Part shown: one piece after another, positions 10,067 to 19,234 of the stretch
How positions within the stretch are numbered: position 1 is the first letter of the stretch
Layout: every line of letters begins with the position of its first letter
Source of the DNA: Brachyhypopomus gauderio
Lineage: Eukaryota; Chordata; Actinopteri; Gymnotiformes; Hypopomidae
Direction: 5' to 3'
Length of the DNA: 64,000 bases
Assembly: GCF_052324685.1 (NCBI RefSeq)
Contig: NC_135228.1
Span: 9,899,386-9,963,385, forward strand
Program-made: the position numbers and the translations under genes
The notes under the pieces: model-generated
The model's input: the letters and a program-made list of their open reading frames with translations, nothing else
Database searches by the model: none
Told to the model about the DNA's origin: nothing

Positions 10067-11247
10067 TGTAACCAATCTGTGGACAACAATTATAATAATG
10101 ACGAATAACTCAGTTGATCATTACGTGAAGGAATTTAATGTTGGGTTTGGTAGCAATATACTACCTGTACCTGATAACCTTGTTATCGGGCTGGAGCGTA
10201 CCTCACAAGATGTAGTCACTCAACAATTTTTAACAATTAAACAGTATGACTAAACACCCTTGCAATTGCATCAGTTATTAATATACAGGACAATATTCGA
10301 AACCACATAACAATACATCTCAACTGTCAGATGGGAATGTCCAAAGTACATGACAAGTGTCCTTGGATAATTACACCAACATTTCTGTTGATGTCGAGTT
10401 GTCAGATTTGTAATAAAAATAAAATAAAAAAATAAATAAAATAAAATAATGAATGTGTGTGTGTGTGTGTGTGTGTACTTGTAGAATGTCCAGAACACTG
10501 AGGAGCGTTGTAGACTGCTCTTTGCTCAATCCTCTTATCCGACGTCTCACTCCAAACACAGTCACAGCAATAACTTTACAGCAGGCTAACAGGAGGGTGA
10601 AAAAGCACAATTAGCACGACGGTTGCACATACGACCAACAACGTCGTGATGATCTTTCTCATTTCGCGCCGAAAGTAATCTGACAGGCGCGCTTTGTAGC
10701 ACACTTACAAAAAATAATCACAATAACAAAATACCACAAAGTTAACTCAACTATATATATATACAGACCACATTTTAACATTAACAAAGTTAAGCTAGAT
10801 ATTTTTGTTCAACAGAGTTAACTGAATTGACTAGCGACAACTAACCAACTCCTAGCATGTAACCAAAATTATTACTCTTGTTAAATTGAACAGATTAATA
10901 CAAAAATAATATCCACAGTCACATTGTTTCATATTACAACACACTACATTAATATTTACTCAACAACATAGAGTCTGCTCACCTAACAGGAGGGTGAAAA
11001 AGCACAATTAGCACGACGGTTGCACATACGACCAACAACGTCGTGATGATCTTTCTCATTTCGCGCCGAAAGTAATCTGACAGGCGCGCTTTGTCCTCCA
11101 GTGACGTTCTTTCCAATCTACCGTAACGCAATCCCCATACTCGCAAACTGCACTAGTATACAGTAAACTGACGCAAAGCTCTTAAAGGGCCAGCATCTAT
11201 TTAATAATGGCCTTGATCATTTTTAATGAAATTCCATGTAGGTTACA
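10067..11247 (-). repeat. Gypsy 3' LTR
   Basis: Contains an A/T-rich segment with (TG)n at about 10454-10475 and a 112-bp direct repeat (10586-10697 and 10983-11094, both opening CTAACAGGAGGGTG) separated by 285 bp. The copy at 17460-18640 has the same structure. Confidence 0.95.
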
Positions 11248-11260
11248 TCCTCCCCCACTT
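11248..11260 (-). promoter_or_regulatory. Gypsy polypurine tract
   Basis: Minus strand AGTGGGGGAGGA lies directly against the 3' LTR start (TGTAACC), where plus-strand DNA synthesis is primed. Confidence 0.85.
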
Positions 11261-14200
11261 AGAATATGACGCCCCCGTCACACTCTATAAGTAAAGAATG
11301 AATCAAGTCCGCAATCTGTTCTTGCCATGACATCAAGAGATCATAAATCTTTGACTGAGGTGAAGATGTATCAACCCTGTGCTGTCTACACCCAACATGG
11401 TAATCTGTCAGATAAGATGGAGGAACTCGTTTCCTCTGTGGTCTACCCCGTGGTGGGGTGGGGCTTACTACCCACTCACTCTCAGATGATCCTGAAAGAT
11501 CCATTACTAAATTTGGTGCTTCATTATTTAGAGACCTCTGAGAGGGGGTTGCAGCTCTCTCAGCTGAGCTCATATTCCCTTCTTCGGAAAACAGCAACTC
11601 AAGGGTGTCATCAGGCTTCTGTGCTGCGGAAACATCAATAGAGTCTACTTGCTGCTTTTCATTTTCTCTCGTGTCTTGCAATGATGCATTACACTCGTGA
11701 ACATCCATTCCAGCTTCTAGGTTTACTGGTAAGAATCCACAGGGAAGCAGCAGATCACGATGAAGAACGCGTTCTCCCCCTGCTCCATTCTCCTGCTTTA
11801 CCACATACACTGGAAGATTCTCATCAGGCTGCCGGACCACCACATGGACGGCAGGTTCCCATCGGTCGGAAATTTTATGCTTCTTCCTCAGGCCCAAATT
11901 TCTTATAAGAACACGGTCACCTTCCTCCAGAGGCATAGCAGTGACTTTTGCATCCCAACGCTGCTTATTTAGTGCCTGTCTCTTCGCCATATTACTGGAA
12001 GCCAGGTTGTAAGCATATCTAAGCCTGTTCTTCAAATCCCTCACATACTGAGAGTGTGTTTTTGGGTTATATCCCCTTGGGTTGGTACCAAAGCAGAGAT
12101 CTATTGGAAGGCGTGGCTGTCGGCCAAACATGAGGAAGAAAGGCGCTTCTCCTGTCGCATCGTTTCGCGTACAATTATAAGCATGTACTAAAGGCCTGAC
12201 ATATTTCCTCCACTCTTCTTTCCTCTTTTCCTCTAAAGTACCTAAGAGGTCAAGAAGCGTCCGATTGAACCTCTCAACTGGATTTCCCCTAGGGTGATAA
12301 GGGGTAGTACGTGACTTCACTCCAGAAAGTGCACACAGTTCTGCTACTACTTCTGACTCAAAGCTAGCTCCTTGATCACTATGCAACCTGCGTGGAAACC
12401 CATAATTACTTATGAAATTTTCCCAGAGAACTTTTGCCACCGTCTTGGCGGTTTGGTCTCTTGTAGGATACGCTTGTGCATATTTTGTGAAGTGATCCGT
12501 TACAACTAGGATGTTACGTGTATTACTTGAGTCAGGCTCTAAGCTCAAGAAGTCCATGCATACGAGCTCTAGAGGGGCAGATACCTGAATATTAACCAGT
12601 TTGGCCGCTCTTTGCACATGCGACTTCCTCCTTATACACCTCTCACATGTTTTGCACTTAGCTTCAATATACTGAGCCATTTTAGGCCAGAAAAATCTGG
12701 CTCTGGCCAGCTCTATCGTTCTCTCTATGCCCATGTGACCAGTTTCATCATGGACACCATGGAAGGCTCTTTCTCTGTGGCTGCTTGGTATAACCAGCTG
12801 GTAGAAAACATCCCCACTAGAATCATTAACCTTGCGGTGTAATACTCCATCCTTTAACAGGAGTTTTGTCTTTTCTCTCAAGAGCAATTTAATTTCTGGA
12901 TGATGAACATACACTTCTGGGGTCTCCTGAGGGTTCTCCAACATCTCTATTAGGTAGGCCAAACTGGAATCCTCCCATTGCAACTGTCTCCAGTCTTCTG
13001 CGGACATCCCAGGAAGTGTTTCTTGACCTGGCCAAAGGGCCGGATCCAGTAGGTCGTCAGGAACGGCTCCCTCACCACACAGTAATGTTTCTACTGCTGG
13101 AATTGCACTATTAACTTCCTCACTTCCCCTTGGCGATTCTGTGAGAACATTAGCGTTGTGGTACATGCACAATGTACCTATCGCTTCTCCATCATAGACA
13201 CTGTATTCTGAGGGCCGTGGGCTGGCACATTTTAACAGCTGAGCAATCCTTTGATCCAGTTCATCCGACTCCTCATCTGTCAGTGGCTGTCCACAAGGCC
13301 TCCTCGAAAGCCCATCAGCATCCGCATTATGCCTCCCAGACCTATAATGGATGTCGAAGTTGTAGATTGACAATGCTGCGAGCCACCTATGACTCGTAGC
13401 ATCCAGTTTGGCACTCGTCAACACGTATACCAGTGGGTTATTATCTGTTAGCACCTTGAATTGAGCTCCATACAGATAATCGTGAAATTTTTCACTCACT
13501 GCCCATTTAAGAGCAAGGAATTCTAATTTGTGAGCGGGATAGTTCTTCTCACTCTTAGAAAGTCCCCGGCTGGCGTACGCTACTACCCTAGTCTGGCCAT
13601 CTTGTACCTGGTACAACACTGCTCCTAACCCACTGGTACTTGCATCCGTATGCAACACATAAGGGAGCCGCCAGTCTGCAAAGCCAAGAATGGGTGCGGA
13701 GGTCAGTCTGTCAATAATCACCTCAAAGGCCGCCTGCTGCCCATCTGTCCACCTGTCTCCTAACACTGGTGACTTTGCTCGTGGACCATGTCCAGGGTGC
13801 TTATGCCTGGAGACAAAATCCCCAGTCAGTAGATCATTAAGGGGCCGGACAATCTTAGAGTAGTCACGGACAAACCGCCGGTAATAGCCAGCAAACCCTA
13901 GAAATGACCTAAGTTCCCGAACTGTTTGAGGGCAGGGCCATGTCTTTACAACAGCAATCTTGTCTGGGTCTGGCTGGATTCCTAGTGCGGAGATTTGATG
14001 TCCTAAATACTTTACTGAGGTTTGGAAAAACTTGCATTTTGAGGGAGATAGCTTAAGGCCAAAATCTGAAATGCGTTTTAGTACTTTCATCAACCTGTCC
14101 TCGTGCTCCTCTAACGTGCTAGAGAATATTATGAGGTCGTCGAGGAAAGTGATGACTTCTTGTAAATTCAGTCCCTCCATTACTTTCTCCATCGTACGCT

Positions 14201-15743
14201 GGAAAGTAGCTGGTGAATTGGTGAGCCCTTGCGGCATTCGCCGGAACTGCCATGTGCCAAATGGGGTTGTGAAAGCTGTTTTCGGCCTATCGGCAGGCTC
14301 TACTTCCAGCTGATAGTACCCACTCTTTAAATCCAGTACACTAAACCACTTTGAGCCAGAAAGTAAGGTAAATGTCTCCTCTATGCGAGGTAGTGGATAC
14401 GCATCCTTCTTGGTGAGATTGTTTAATCTCCTATAATCTACTACCATCCTCAATTCACCATTTTTCTTTCTCACTAGTACAATCGGTGATGCATATGGGC
14501 TGCTAGATTCTTCAATGATGTTTGCTGCTAGCAGATCTTGTAAATGTCTCTTTAGGTCATTGAAGTCAGCTGGTGAGACTCGTCTGGTTCGTTCCTTGAA
14601 GGGAACATGTGGCTCCAACTCTATGCGATGTCGAACGCCCGAAGCAGTGCCCACATCTATATCACTCCGGGAGAAGGCGTGTGGGACTTCCTCCATGATT
14701 CTGCCTTGCAATCGCTGTCTGAGATGTTGGCTGATGGGGCTCTCATCAAAATTCAGTTCAAGGGGCTCCATGACCGGGGCAGTATCCTCATTCTGAGAGA
14801 CCAGTAAAGAGTGTGCCTGTAGCAGGGTAGCCTCGGGAGGGCCGTCTAGATCTCCAGTAATGGGAATAGCCCAGTCAATGGGGGAGCATTCAGCTATGAT
14901 CATCTTTGGAGGCAGAGTAATGTCATGATGGGACATGTTCTTTACCAGCAGCTCAACTTTAGTATGAGACGTGGTTTTCAAGTCCACTAGTTGGTCATAG
15001 ACTATAAGGCCTCCGGGGGTATTTACTGTATCGGCTCTTGTGATGAGAGCACGAACCATGGCATTATTACGCTTAGGACGACACATCCCCTTTACCAAGT
15101 TCGTTTCACCCTGCTTCAGGTGAACTGGCCCCCTACTACTGAGCCTGACCTGAAGGACCTTGATATTTTCTGATTGAGGTTTTGACTTCTCATATGTTGC
15201 ATATGCCATAGCCCATGTGGACTCGATGGGCAAGGTCTTAATAAATGCATTACCCCCTCTCTTTCTACACTGCTGCGTCAACTGTCTTAGAACATTAGTG
15301 CCCACAAGTAAAGGAAATTTTGCATTATATGACTGATCTGGGCTCACTAATACCAGTGATTTAAATATCTGACCTGAGCCACATGCACTTTGTGGAAACT
15401 GCAAATCCGCCTCCAAATATCCTAAGTAGGGGACACGTTGGCCAGCTGCACCCTCAATGCTGAGGATGCTGCCTATCGATTGCAGTTCACGGTGACCTAA
15501 ATGTTGTGAGAAAAAGGACTGGCATACTATTGTTACTTGCGAGCCGGAGTCTATTAAACAGGGGCATTGTATTCCATCTAACCAAGCGACACTTCCACAA
15601 GTGTCACCGATAAGGCCATCGGGGATCTGAGCATGTTCATCTGCAGGGGTTGACCCTCCAGGAGTGCAGTGGTTTAAAAGAGAGGAACTAGTTTGGTTTT
15701 GAGCTCCTGCCTGTTCCGCAGCAGGAGCCCTTACATGTTTAAA
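11259..15743 (-). CDS. pol: Gypsy Pol: protease, RT, RNase H, integrase
   Basis: The pol frame is open without interruption from the slippery site at 15743 to the stop at 11259-11261, adding about 1490 residues to Gag by -1 frameshifting; no start codon of its own is needed. Domains in order: aspartic protease with LIDSGSQ (about 15543-15554); reverse transcriptase with TFLDDLIIF (FLDD at about 14135-14147); RNase H with HTDAS (about 13645) and DGLSRRP at its end; integrase zinc finger (H..H..C..C, about 12730-12630); integrase core with CMDFLS (about 12552), HSDQGASF (about 12375) and NPVERFNRT (about 12270). A C-terminal beta-barrel-like segment and a 160-residue acidic/serine-rich tail follow. 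All catalytic residues I expect are present. Domain order (integrase last) is Ty3/gypsy. Confidence 0.95.
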   Translation of the reverse strand, partial: FKHVRAPAAEQAGAQNQTSSSLLNHCTPGGSTPADEHAQIPDGLIGDTCGSVAWLDGIQCPCLIDSGSQVTIVCQSFFSQHLGHRELQSIGSILSIEGAAGQRVPYLGYLEADLQFPQSACGSGQIFKSLVLVSPDQSYNAKFPLLVGTNVLRQLTQQCRKRGGNAFIKTLPIESTWAMAYATYEKSKPQSENIKVLQVRLSSRGPVHLKQGETNLVKGMCRPKRNNAMVRALITRADTVNTPGGLIVYDQLVDLKTTSHTKVELLVKNMSHHDITLPPKMIIAECSPIDWAIPITGDLDGPPEATLLQAHSLLVSQNEDTAPVMEPLELNFDESPISQHLRQRLQGRIMEEVPHAFSRSDIDVGTASGVRHRIELEPHVPFKERTRRVSPADFNDLKRHLQDLLAANIIEESSSPYASPIVLVRKKNGELRMVVDYRRLNNLTKKDAYPLPRIEETFTLLSGSKWFSVLDLKSGYYQLEVEPADRPKTAFTTPFGTWQFRRMPQGLTNSPATFQRTMEKVMEGLNLQEVITFLDDLIIFSSTLEEHEDRLMKVLKRISDFGLKLSPSKCKFFQTSVKYLGHQISALGIQPDPDKIAVVKTWPCPQTVRELRSFLGFAGYYRRFVRDYSKIVRPLNDLLTGDFVSRHKHPGHGPRAKSPVLGDRWTDGQQAAFEVIIDRLTSAPILGFADWRLPYVLHTDASTSGLGAVLYQVQDGQTRVVAYASRGLSKSEKNYPAHKLEFLALKWAVSEKFHDYLYGAQFKVLTDNNPLVYVLTSAKLDATSHRWLAALSIYNFDIHYRSGRHNADADGLSRRPCGQPLTDEESDELDQRIAQLLKCASPRPSEYSVYDGEAIGTLCMYHNANVLTESPRGSEEVNSAIPAVETLLCGEGAVPDDLLDPALWPGQETLPGMSAEDWRQLQWEDSSLAYLIEMLENPQETPEVYVHHPEIKLLLREKTKLLLKDGVLHRKVNDSSGDVFYQLVIPSSHRERAFHGVHDETGHMGIERTIELARARFFWPKMAQYIEAKCKTCERCIRRKSHVQRAAKLVNIQVSAPLELVCMDFLSLEPDSSNTRNILVVTDHFTKYAQAYPTRDQTAKTVAKVLWENFISNYGFPRRLHSDQGASFESEVVAELCALSGVKSRTTPYHPRGNPVERFNRTLLDLLGTLEEKRKEEWRKYVRPLVHAYNCTRNDATGEAPFFLMFGRQPRLPIDLCFGTNPRGYNPKTHSQYVRDLKNRLRYAYNLASSNMAKRQALNKQRWDAKVTAMPLEEGDRVLIRNLGLRKKHKISDRWEPAVHVVVRQPDENLPVYVVKQENGAGGERVLHRDLLLPCGFLPVNLEAGMDVHECNASLQDTRENEKQQVDSIDVSAAQKPDDTLELLFSEEGNMSSAERAATPSQRSLNNEAPNLVMDLSGSSESEWVVSPTPPRGRPQRKRVPPSYLTDYHVGCRQHRVDTSSPQSKIYDLLMSWQEQIADLIHSLLIECDGGVIF
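15684..15743 (-). promoter_or_regulatory. -1 ribosomal frameshift signal between gag and pol
   Basis: Minus strand: slippery heptamer TTTAAAC (15743-15737) placed exactly as T-TTA-AAC in the gag frame; 6-nt spacer ATGTAA that contains the gag stop (15733-15731); stem GGGCTCCTGC (15730-15721) pairing with GCAGGAGCTC (15710-15701), 10 bp with one G-U; 10-nt loop TGCGGAACAG. GGAAC in the loop can pair with GTTCC at 15688-15684, which would make an H-type pseudoknot. The pol frame is exactly -1 relative to gag (checked by codon positions 15742 and 15743). Layout matches known eukaryotic -1 signals. Confidence 0.92.
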
Positions 15744-17365
15744 GGCTGTCTTGGTCCTAATGACTGAGACCGATCTTGTTTACTACGATGTCTCGCACAC
15801 AACTTGCTTTGCACCAGATCTGCATTTGAAGAGTTTGTGCATTGAGGCAGCAGGTGGGAACTCTCACCACAATTATAACAGAACCTCCCCGTCACTGTAT
15901 TCGTCCCTGAAGAGGAATCAGAGGTAGTCATGGGTCTCTTGCTGTTCTGTGGGGATTTGCGATTAACTCTATCACTCTTAGTGCATTGTCTACTCCATGC
16001 AGGCTCATTCTTGAGCATTTCAGCCTCAAGGTGCCGAATCCTCTCCTCGAGTTGCTCTCGGGTTGGGACATCCTGATCATCGTTATCTGAGGAATTGGGC
16101 TCTCTATAAGTCACATGCGTTTTAGTATGAACCTGGGTCACTACTTCTCCTAAATGCCTTCTTTTTCTTACTTCTTTAAGTAGTCTTTCCTTCTCATATG
16201 TTCTGATCTTAAGTAAAAGCTCAGAGAAGGTGAGTGTACCCTTTGTAGTTTCACTCGGTATACTTTTTAACTGTAGGGAGGCTATCAGATGATCATCCCA
16301 ACAGCCCCTGAGGAACTGCTTCAACAACTGAGTATCAGCATCCTTGGCATTCACACCCTTCCTCTCTACAGCTTCATGCAGCAAGGTCTGAAGACGGCAC
16401 AAATAATCACTAACCCCTTCTCCTCTATTTTGATGCGTCTCCAAGAACTGTATGTACAGCTCCTCACCTTCTGTGACATTCCCGTAGGCATTGTCCAGTT
16501 CCTGGTGGTAAGCATCTGGTGAGGCGTGTAAGCCTATCCGTAGTGCTACATTCAATGCAGGGGAAAGCAAACTGTCGAGCAGTGCCCTACGCTTCAGATT
16601 CTCGTTCAAACTTGGATCTTGTAGCATCTGTTCAGCACGCAGTCGCCACGTGGCGAAATCTACCTCATTAGGAGGTTTATGCGGTTTGCCCGAGAACAAA
16701 GGTAACTGCCGCATAGCCGAGGCATATGTCTGAGGATCCTGCCTTACGATATGTTCAACCAGAACGCGATGCGCGTCTAATGGTATGGGTATTACCAGTG
16801 AAGAGTCAGCCTTAGCATCTGGAGTGTGGACGGAAGAGTATTTCTGGCCACTCGCTGCTGACTCCATTTCATCTGGAAGGGCCTTCTGTTGGAAATGTGT
16901 GGCAGGGGTTGATGTTAACGGGCTATGTGTCTGGTTCCCCTTTCCATACATGTAACTCATAGCCTTCTGACTCAGAGTATCGGGGTTAACATTGTATGCA
17001 CTTGCTAACTCACCAACTCTCTCCCGGAAGTTGATTGTCATATCATTAAGAACGCGAGCTAATGGGGCTATTCTCTCACTGCTAGGAGATGCTACTGTTC
17101 TATCAGGATGGTATTCCTCTAGTTGGAGAACTTCCCAGTAGGAGCCACTGCTATTTGCATACTCAGCCTCTAGGAGTATGGGTGTTACACATTCCCGAAA
17201 TTGACATAGTAGGGTGCCGGGTTGCACGTCAATGTACTGAATTTTAACTACCCTATCCAGTGATGTGAACACTTCTTGCACTCCCTCTAAGCTGACCTCG
17301 GGTGCAACCCCTTTCAGTATTACTGTGTACTCTGGGTCAAATCCGTACTGTTCACAGAGCTCCAT
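15731..17365 (-). CDS. gag: Gypsy Gag, PNMA-like
   Basis: 544-residue capsid polyprotein that packages element RNA in cytoplasmic particles. Start ATG at 17365-17363, about 65 bp after the primer site. The N-terminal ~90 residues (ending near EYHPDR) resemble the RRM-like N-terminus of PNMA proteins. A capsid domain lies at residues about 225-390 (DFATWRLRAEQML, RRALLDSLLSPALNV, QFLRGCWDDHLIASLQLK), again like PNMA/Gypsy capsid. A basic coiled-coil segment follows (residues about 395-450), then one CCHC zinc knuckle, C-YN-C-GESS-H-LLPQ-C (about residue 497). The stop at 15731-15733 is bypassed by -1 frameshifting. The PNMA comparison is from family knowledge of motif pattern, not a search. 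Confidence 0.93.
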   Translation of the reverse strand: MELCEQYGFDPEYTVILKGVAPEVSLEGVQEVFTSLDRVVKIQYIDVQPGTLLCQFRECVTPILLEAEYANSSGSYWEVLQLEEYHPDRTVASPSSERIAPLARVLNDMTINFRERVGELASAYNVNPDTLSQKAMSYMYGKGNQTHSPLTSTPATHFQQKALPDEMESAASGQKYSSVHTPDAKADSSLVIPIPLDAHRVLVEHIVRQDPQTYASAMRQLPLFSGKPHKPPNEVDFATWRLRAEQMLQDPSLNENLKRRALLDSLLSPALNVALRIGLHASPDAYHQELDNAYGNVTEGEELYIQFLETHQNRGEGVSDYLCRLQTLLHEAVERKGVNAKDADTQLLKQFLRGCWDDHLIASLQLKSIPSETTKGTLTFSELLLKIRTYEKERLLKEVRKRRHLGEVVTQVHTKTHVTYREPNSSDNDDQDVPTREQLEERIRHLEAEMLKNEPAWSRQCTKSDRVNRKSPQNSKRPMTTSDSSSGTNTVTGRFCYNCGESSHLLPQCTNSSNADLVQSKLCARHRSKQDRSQSLGPRQPLNM

Positions 17366-17430
17366 TTTACCTAGCTTCCTATTAACGTCTACAAAATGTA
17401 TAATTTCACGTCACCCGAAGGAACGCTCCA

Positions 17431-17448
17431 GCCCCACGTTGGGCGCCA
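17431..17448 (-). promoter_or_regulatory. Gypsy primer binding site, tRNA-Lys type
   Basis: Plus strand GCCCCACGTTGGGCGCCA equals the 3' end of vertebrate tRNA-Lys(CUU) including CCA; the minus (element sense) strand is therefore complementary to it. It lies 11 nt inside the 5' LTR (17460-18640). Confidence 0.9.
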
Positions 17449-17459
17449 AATTTTCCTTA

Positions 17460-18640
17460 TGTAACCAATCTGTGGACAACAATTATAATAATGACGAATA
17501 ACTCAGTTGATCATTACGTGAAGGAATTTAATGTTGGGTTTGGTAGCAATATACTACCTGTACCTGATAACCTTGTTATCGGGCTGGAGCGTACCTCACA
17601 AGATGTAGTCACTCAACAATTTTTAACAATTAAACAGTATGACTAAACACCCTTGCAATTGCATCAGTTATTAATATACAGGACAATATTCGAAACCACA
17701 TAACAATACATCTCAACTGTCAGATGGGAATGTCCAAAGTACATGACAAGTGTCCTTGGATAATTACACCAACATTTCTGTTGATGTCGAGTTGTCAGAT
17801 TTGTAATAAAAATAAAATAAAAAAATAAATAAAATAAAATAATGAATGTGTGTGTGTGTGTGTGTGTGTACTTGTAGAATGTCCAGAACACTGAGGAGCG
17901 TTGTAGACTGCTCTTTGCTCAATCCTCTTATCCGACGTCTCACTCCAAACACAGTCACAGCAATAACTTTACAGCAGGCTAACAGGAGGGTGAAAAAGCA
18001 CAATTAGCACGACGGTTGCACATACGACCAACAACGTCGTGATGATCTTTCTCATTTCGCGCCGAAAGTAATCTGACAGGCGCGCTTTGTAGCACACTTA
18101 CAAAAAATAATCACAATAACAAAATACCACAAAGTTAACTCAACTATATATATATACAGACCACATTTTAACATTAACAAAGTTAAGCTAGATATTTTTG
18201 TTCAACAGAGTTAACTGAATTGACTAGCGACAACTAACCAACTCCTAGCATGTAACCAAAATTATTACTCTTGTTAAATTGAACAGATTAATACAAAAAT
18301 AATATCCACAGTCACATTGTTTCATATTACAACACACTACATTAATATTTACTCAACAACATAGAGTCTGCTCACCTAACAGGAGGGTGAAAAAGCACAA
18401 TTAGCACGACGGTTGCACATACGACCAACAACGTCGTGATGATCTTTCTCATTTCGCGCCGAAAGTAATCTGACAGGCGCGCTTTGTCCTCCAGTGACGT
18501 TCTTTCCAATCTACCGTAACGCAATCCCCATACTCGCAAACTGCACTAGTATACAGTAAACTGACGCAAAGCTCTTAAAGGGCCAGCATCTATTTAATAA
18601 TGGCCTTGATCATTTTTAATGAAATTCCATGTAGGTTACA
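17460..18640 (-). repeat. Gypsy 5' LTR
   Basis: Same length (1181 bp) and, as far as I can compare by eye, same sequence as 10067-11247, including the (TG)n tract and the 112-bp internal duplication (17979-18090 and 18376-18487). Confidence 0.95.
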
Positions 18641-18644
18641 TTAC

Positions 18645-18939
18645 CACTAGGCGCCTGTAGGTGGCAGTTGCGATTTGTTTAATTACTGTGTGTGGTTTAG
18701 GTTCGTGGGCAATAGGCACGTTCAAGCTACAAGACATGCGGTTTGGGGTGACGGAGCCTCACCTATTCTGACCGCAGTTTTAGGATTTAGGAATTAGAAA
18801 CATGAATATAAGTACTTAGTTCTCAGTTTATACGTTTAGTTCAGCTTTCTTGTGATATTTTTTGAAGAAATAAAATTTTTGTTTGGAAACCTAAAACGCG
18901 AGTTGGAATGTGAGTCAAAACTGCATGTGTGGATCTACA
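18645..18939 (+). repeat. BEL 5' LTR, second part
   Basis: Resumes after the gypsy and its TTAC copy with CACTAGGCGCC and ends GGATCTACA. Contains a GAAATAAAA polyadenylation-like motif near 18865. The BEL leader follows (18940-19234); I could not recognise a primer binding site there. Confidence 0.95.
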
Positions 18940-19234
18940 AATAGTCAGAAAAGAGCTCCAAATAGATGAAGAAACCCCTTGGATGTCCTGAAGAGTGGAT
19001 TCAGTCATCTATATGCAAGTATTGACCACAAGTTTGGATTTTTGTCGAAGGAACAAGTAAGAAATGTATTTGGCTTTGCTAATGGAGTTAGCCAATGACT
19101 CAGCAAAATTGTCCTTACTGCTATCTGCTAATGCTAGTTCTGAGGAGTATGGAAACCTCCCTTATGGAAAATAACCACATATAACGATTATTGGAATTGT
19201 GTTTGTGGAAAAGAGGAATATCAGAGGATTTAAA

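Larger units (their letters stand above)
10067..18640 (-). mobile_element. Complete, young Ty3/gypsy retrotransposon (PNMA-like gag)
   Basis: 8574 bp, minus orientation: 5' LTR 17460-18640, primer site, gag, pol, polypurine tract, 3' LTR 10067-11247. LTRs are each 1181 bp, start TGTAACC, end GGTTACA, and appear identical throughout. The flanks are a perfect 4-bp duplication TTAC (10063-10066 and 18641-18644) inside the BEL 5' LTR. Both genes are open, and they are linked by a -1 frameshift signal. Everything needed for retrotransposition is visible, so this is a good candidate for a currently or very recently active family. Confidence 0.96.

Noticed and set aside
10271..10610. Small minus-strand open frames inside the gypsy LTRs
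   Set aside because: They consist of translated (TG)n and low-complexity A/T sequence and are the same in both LTRs by descent.
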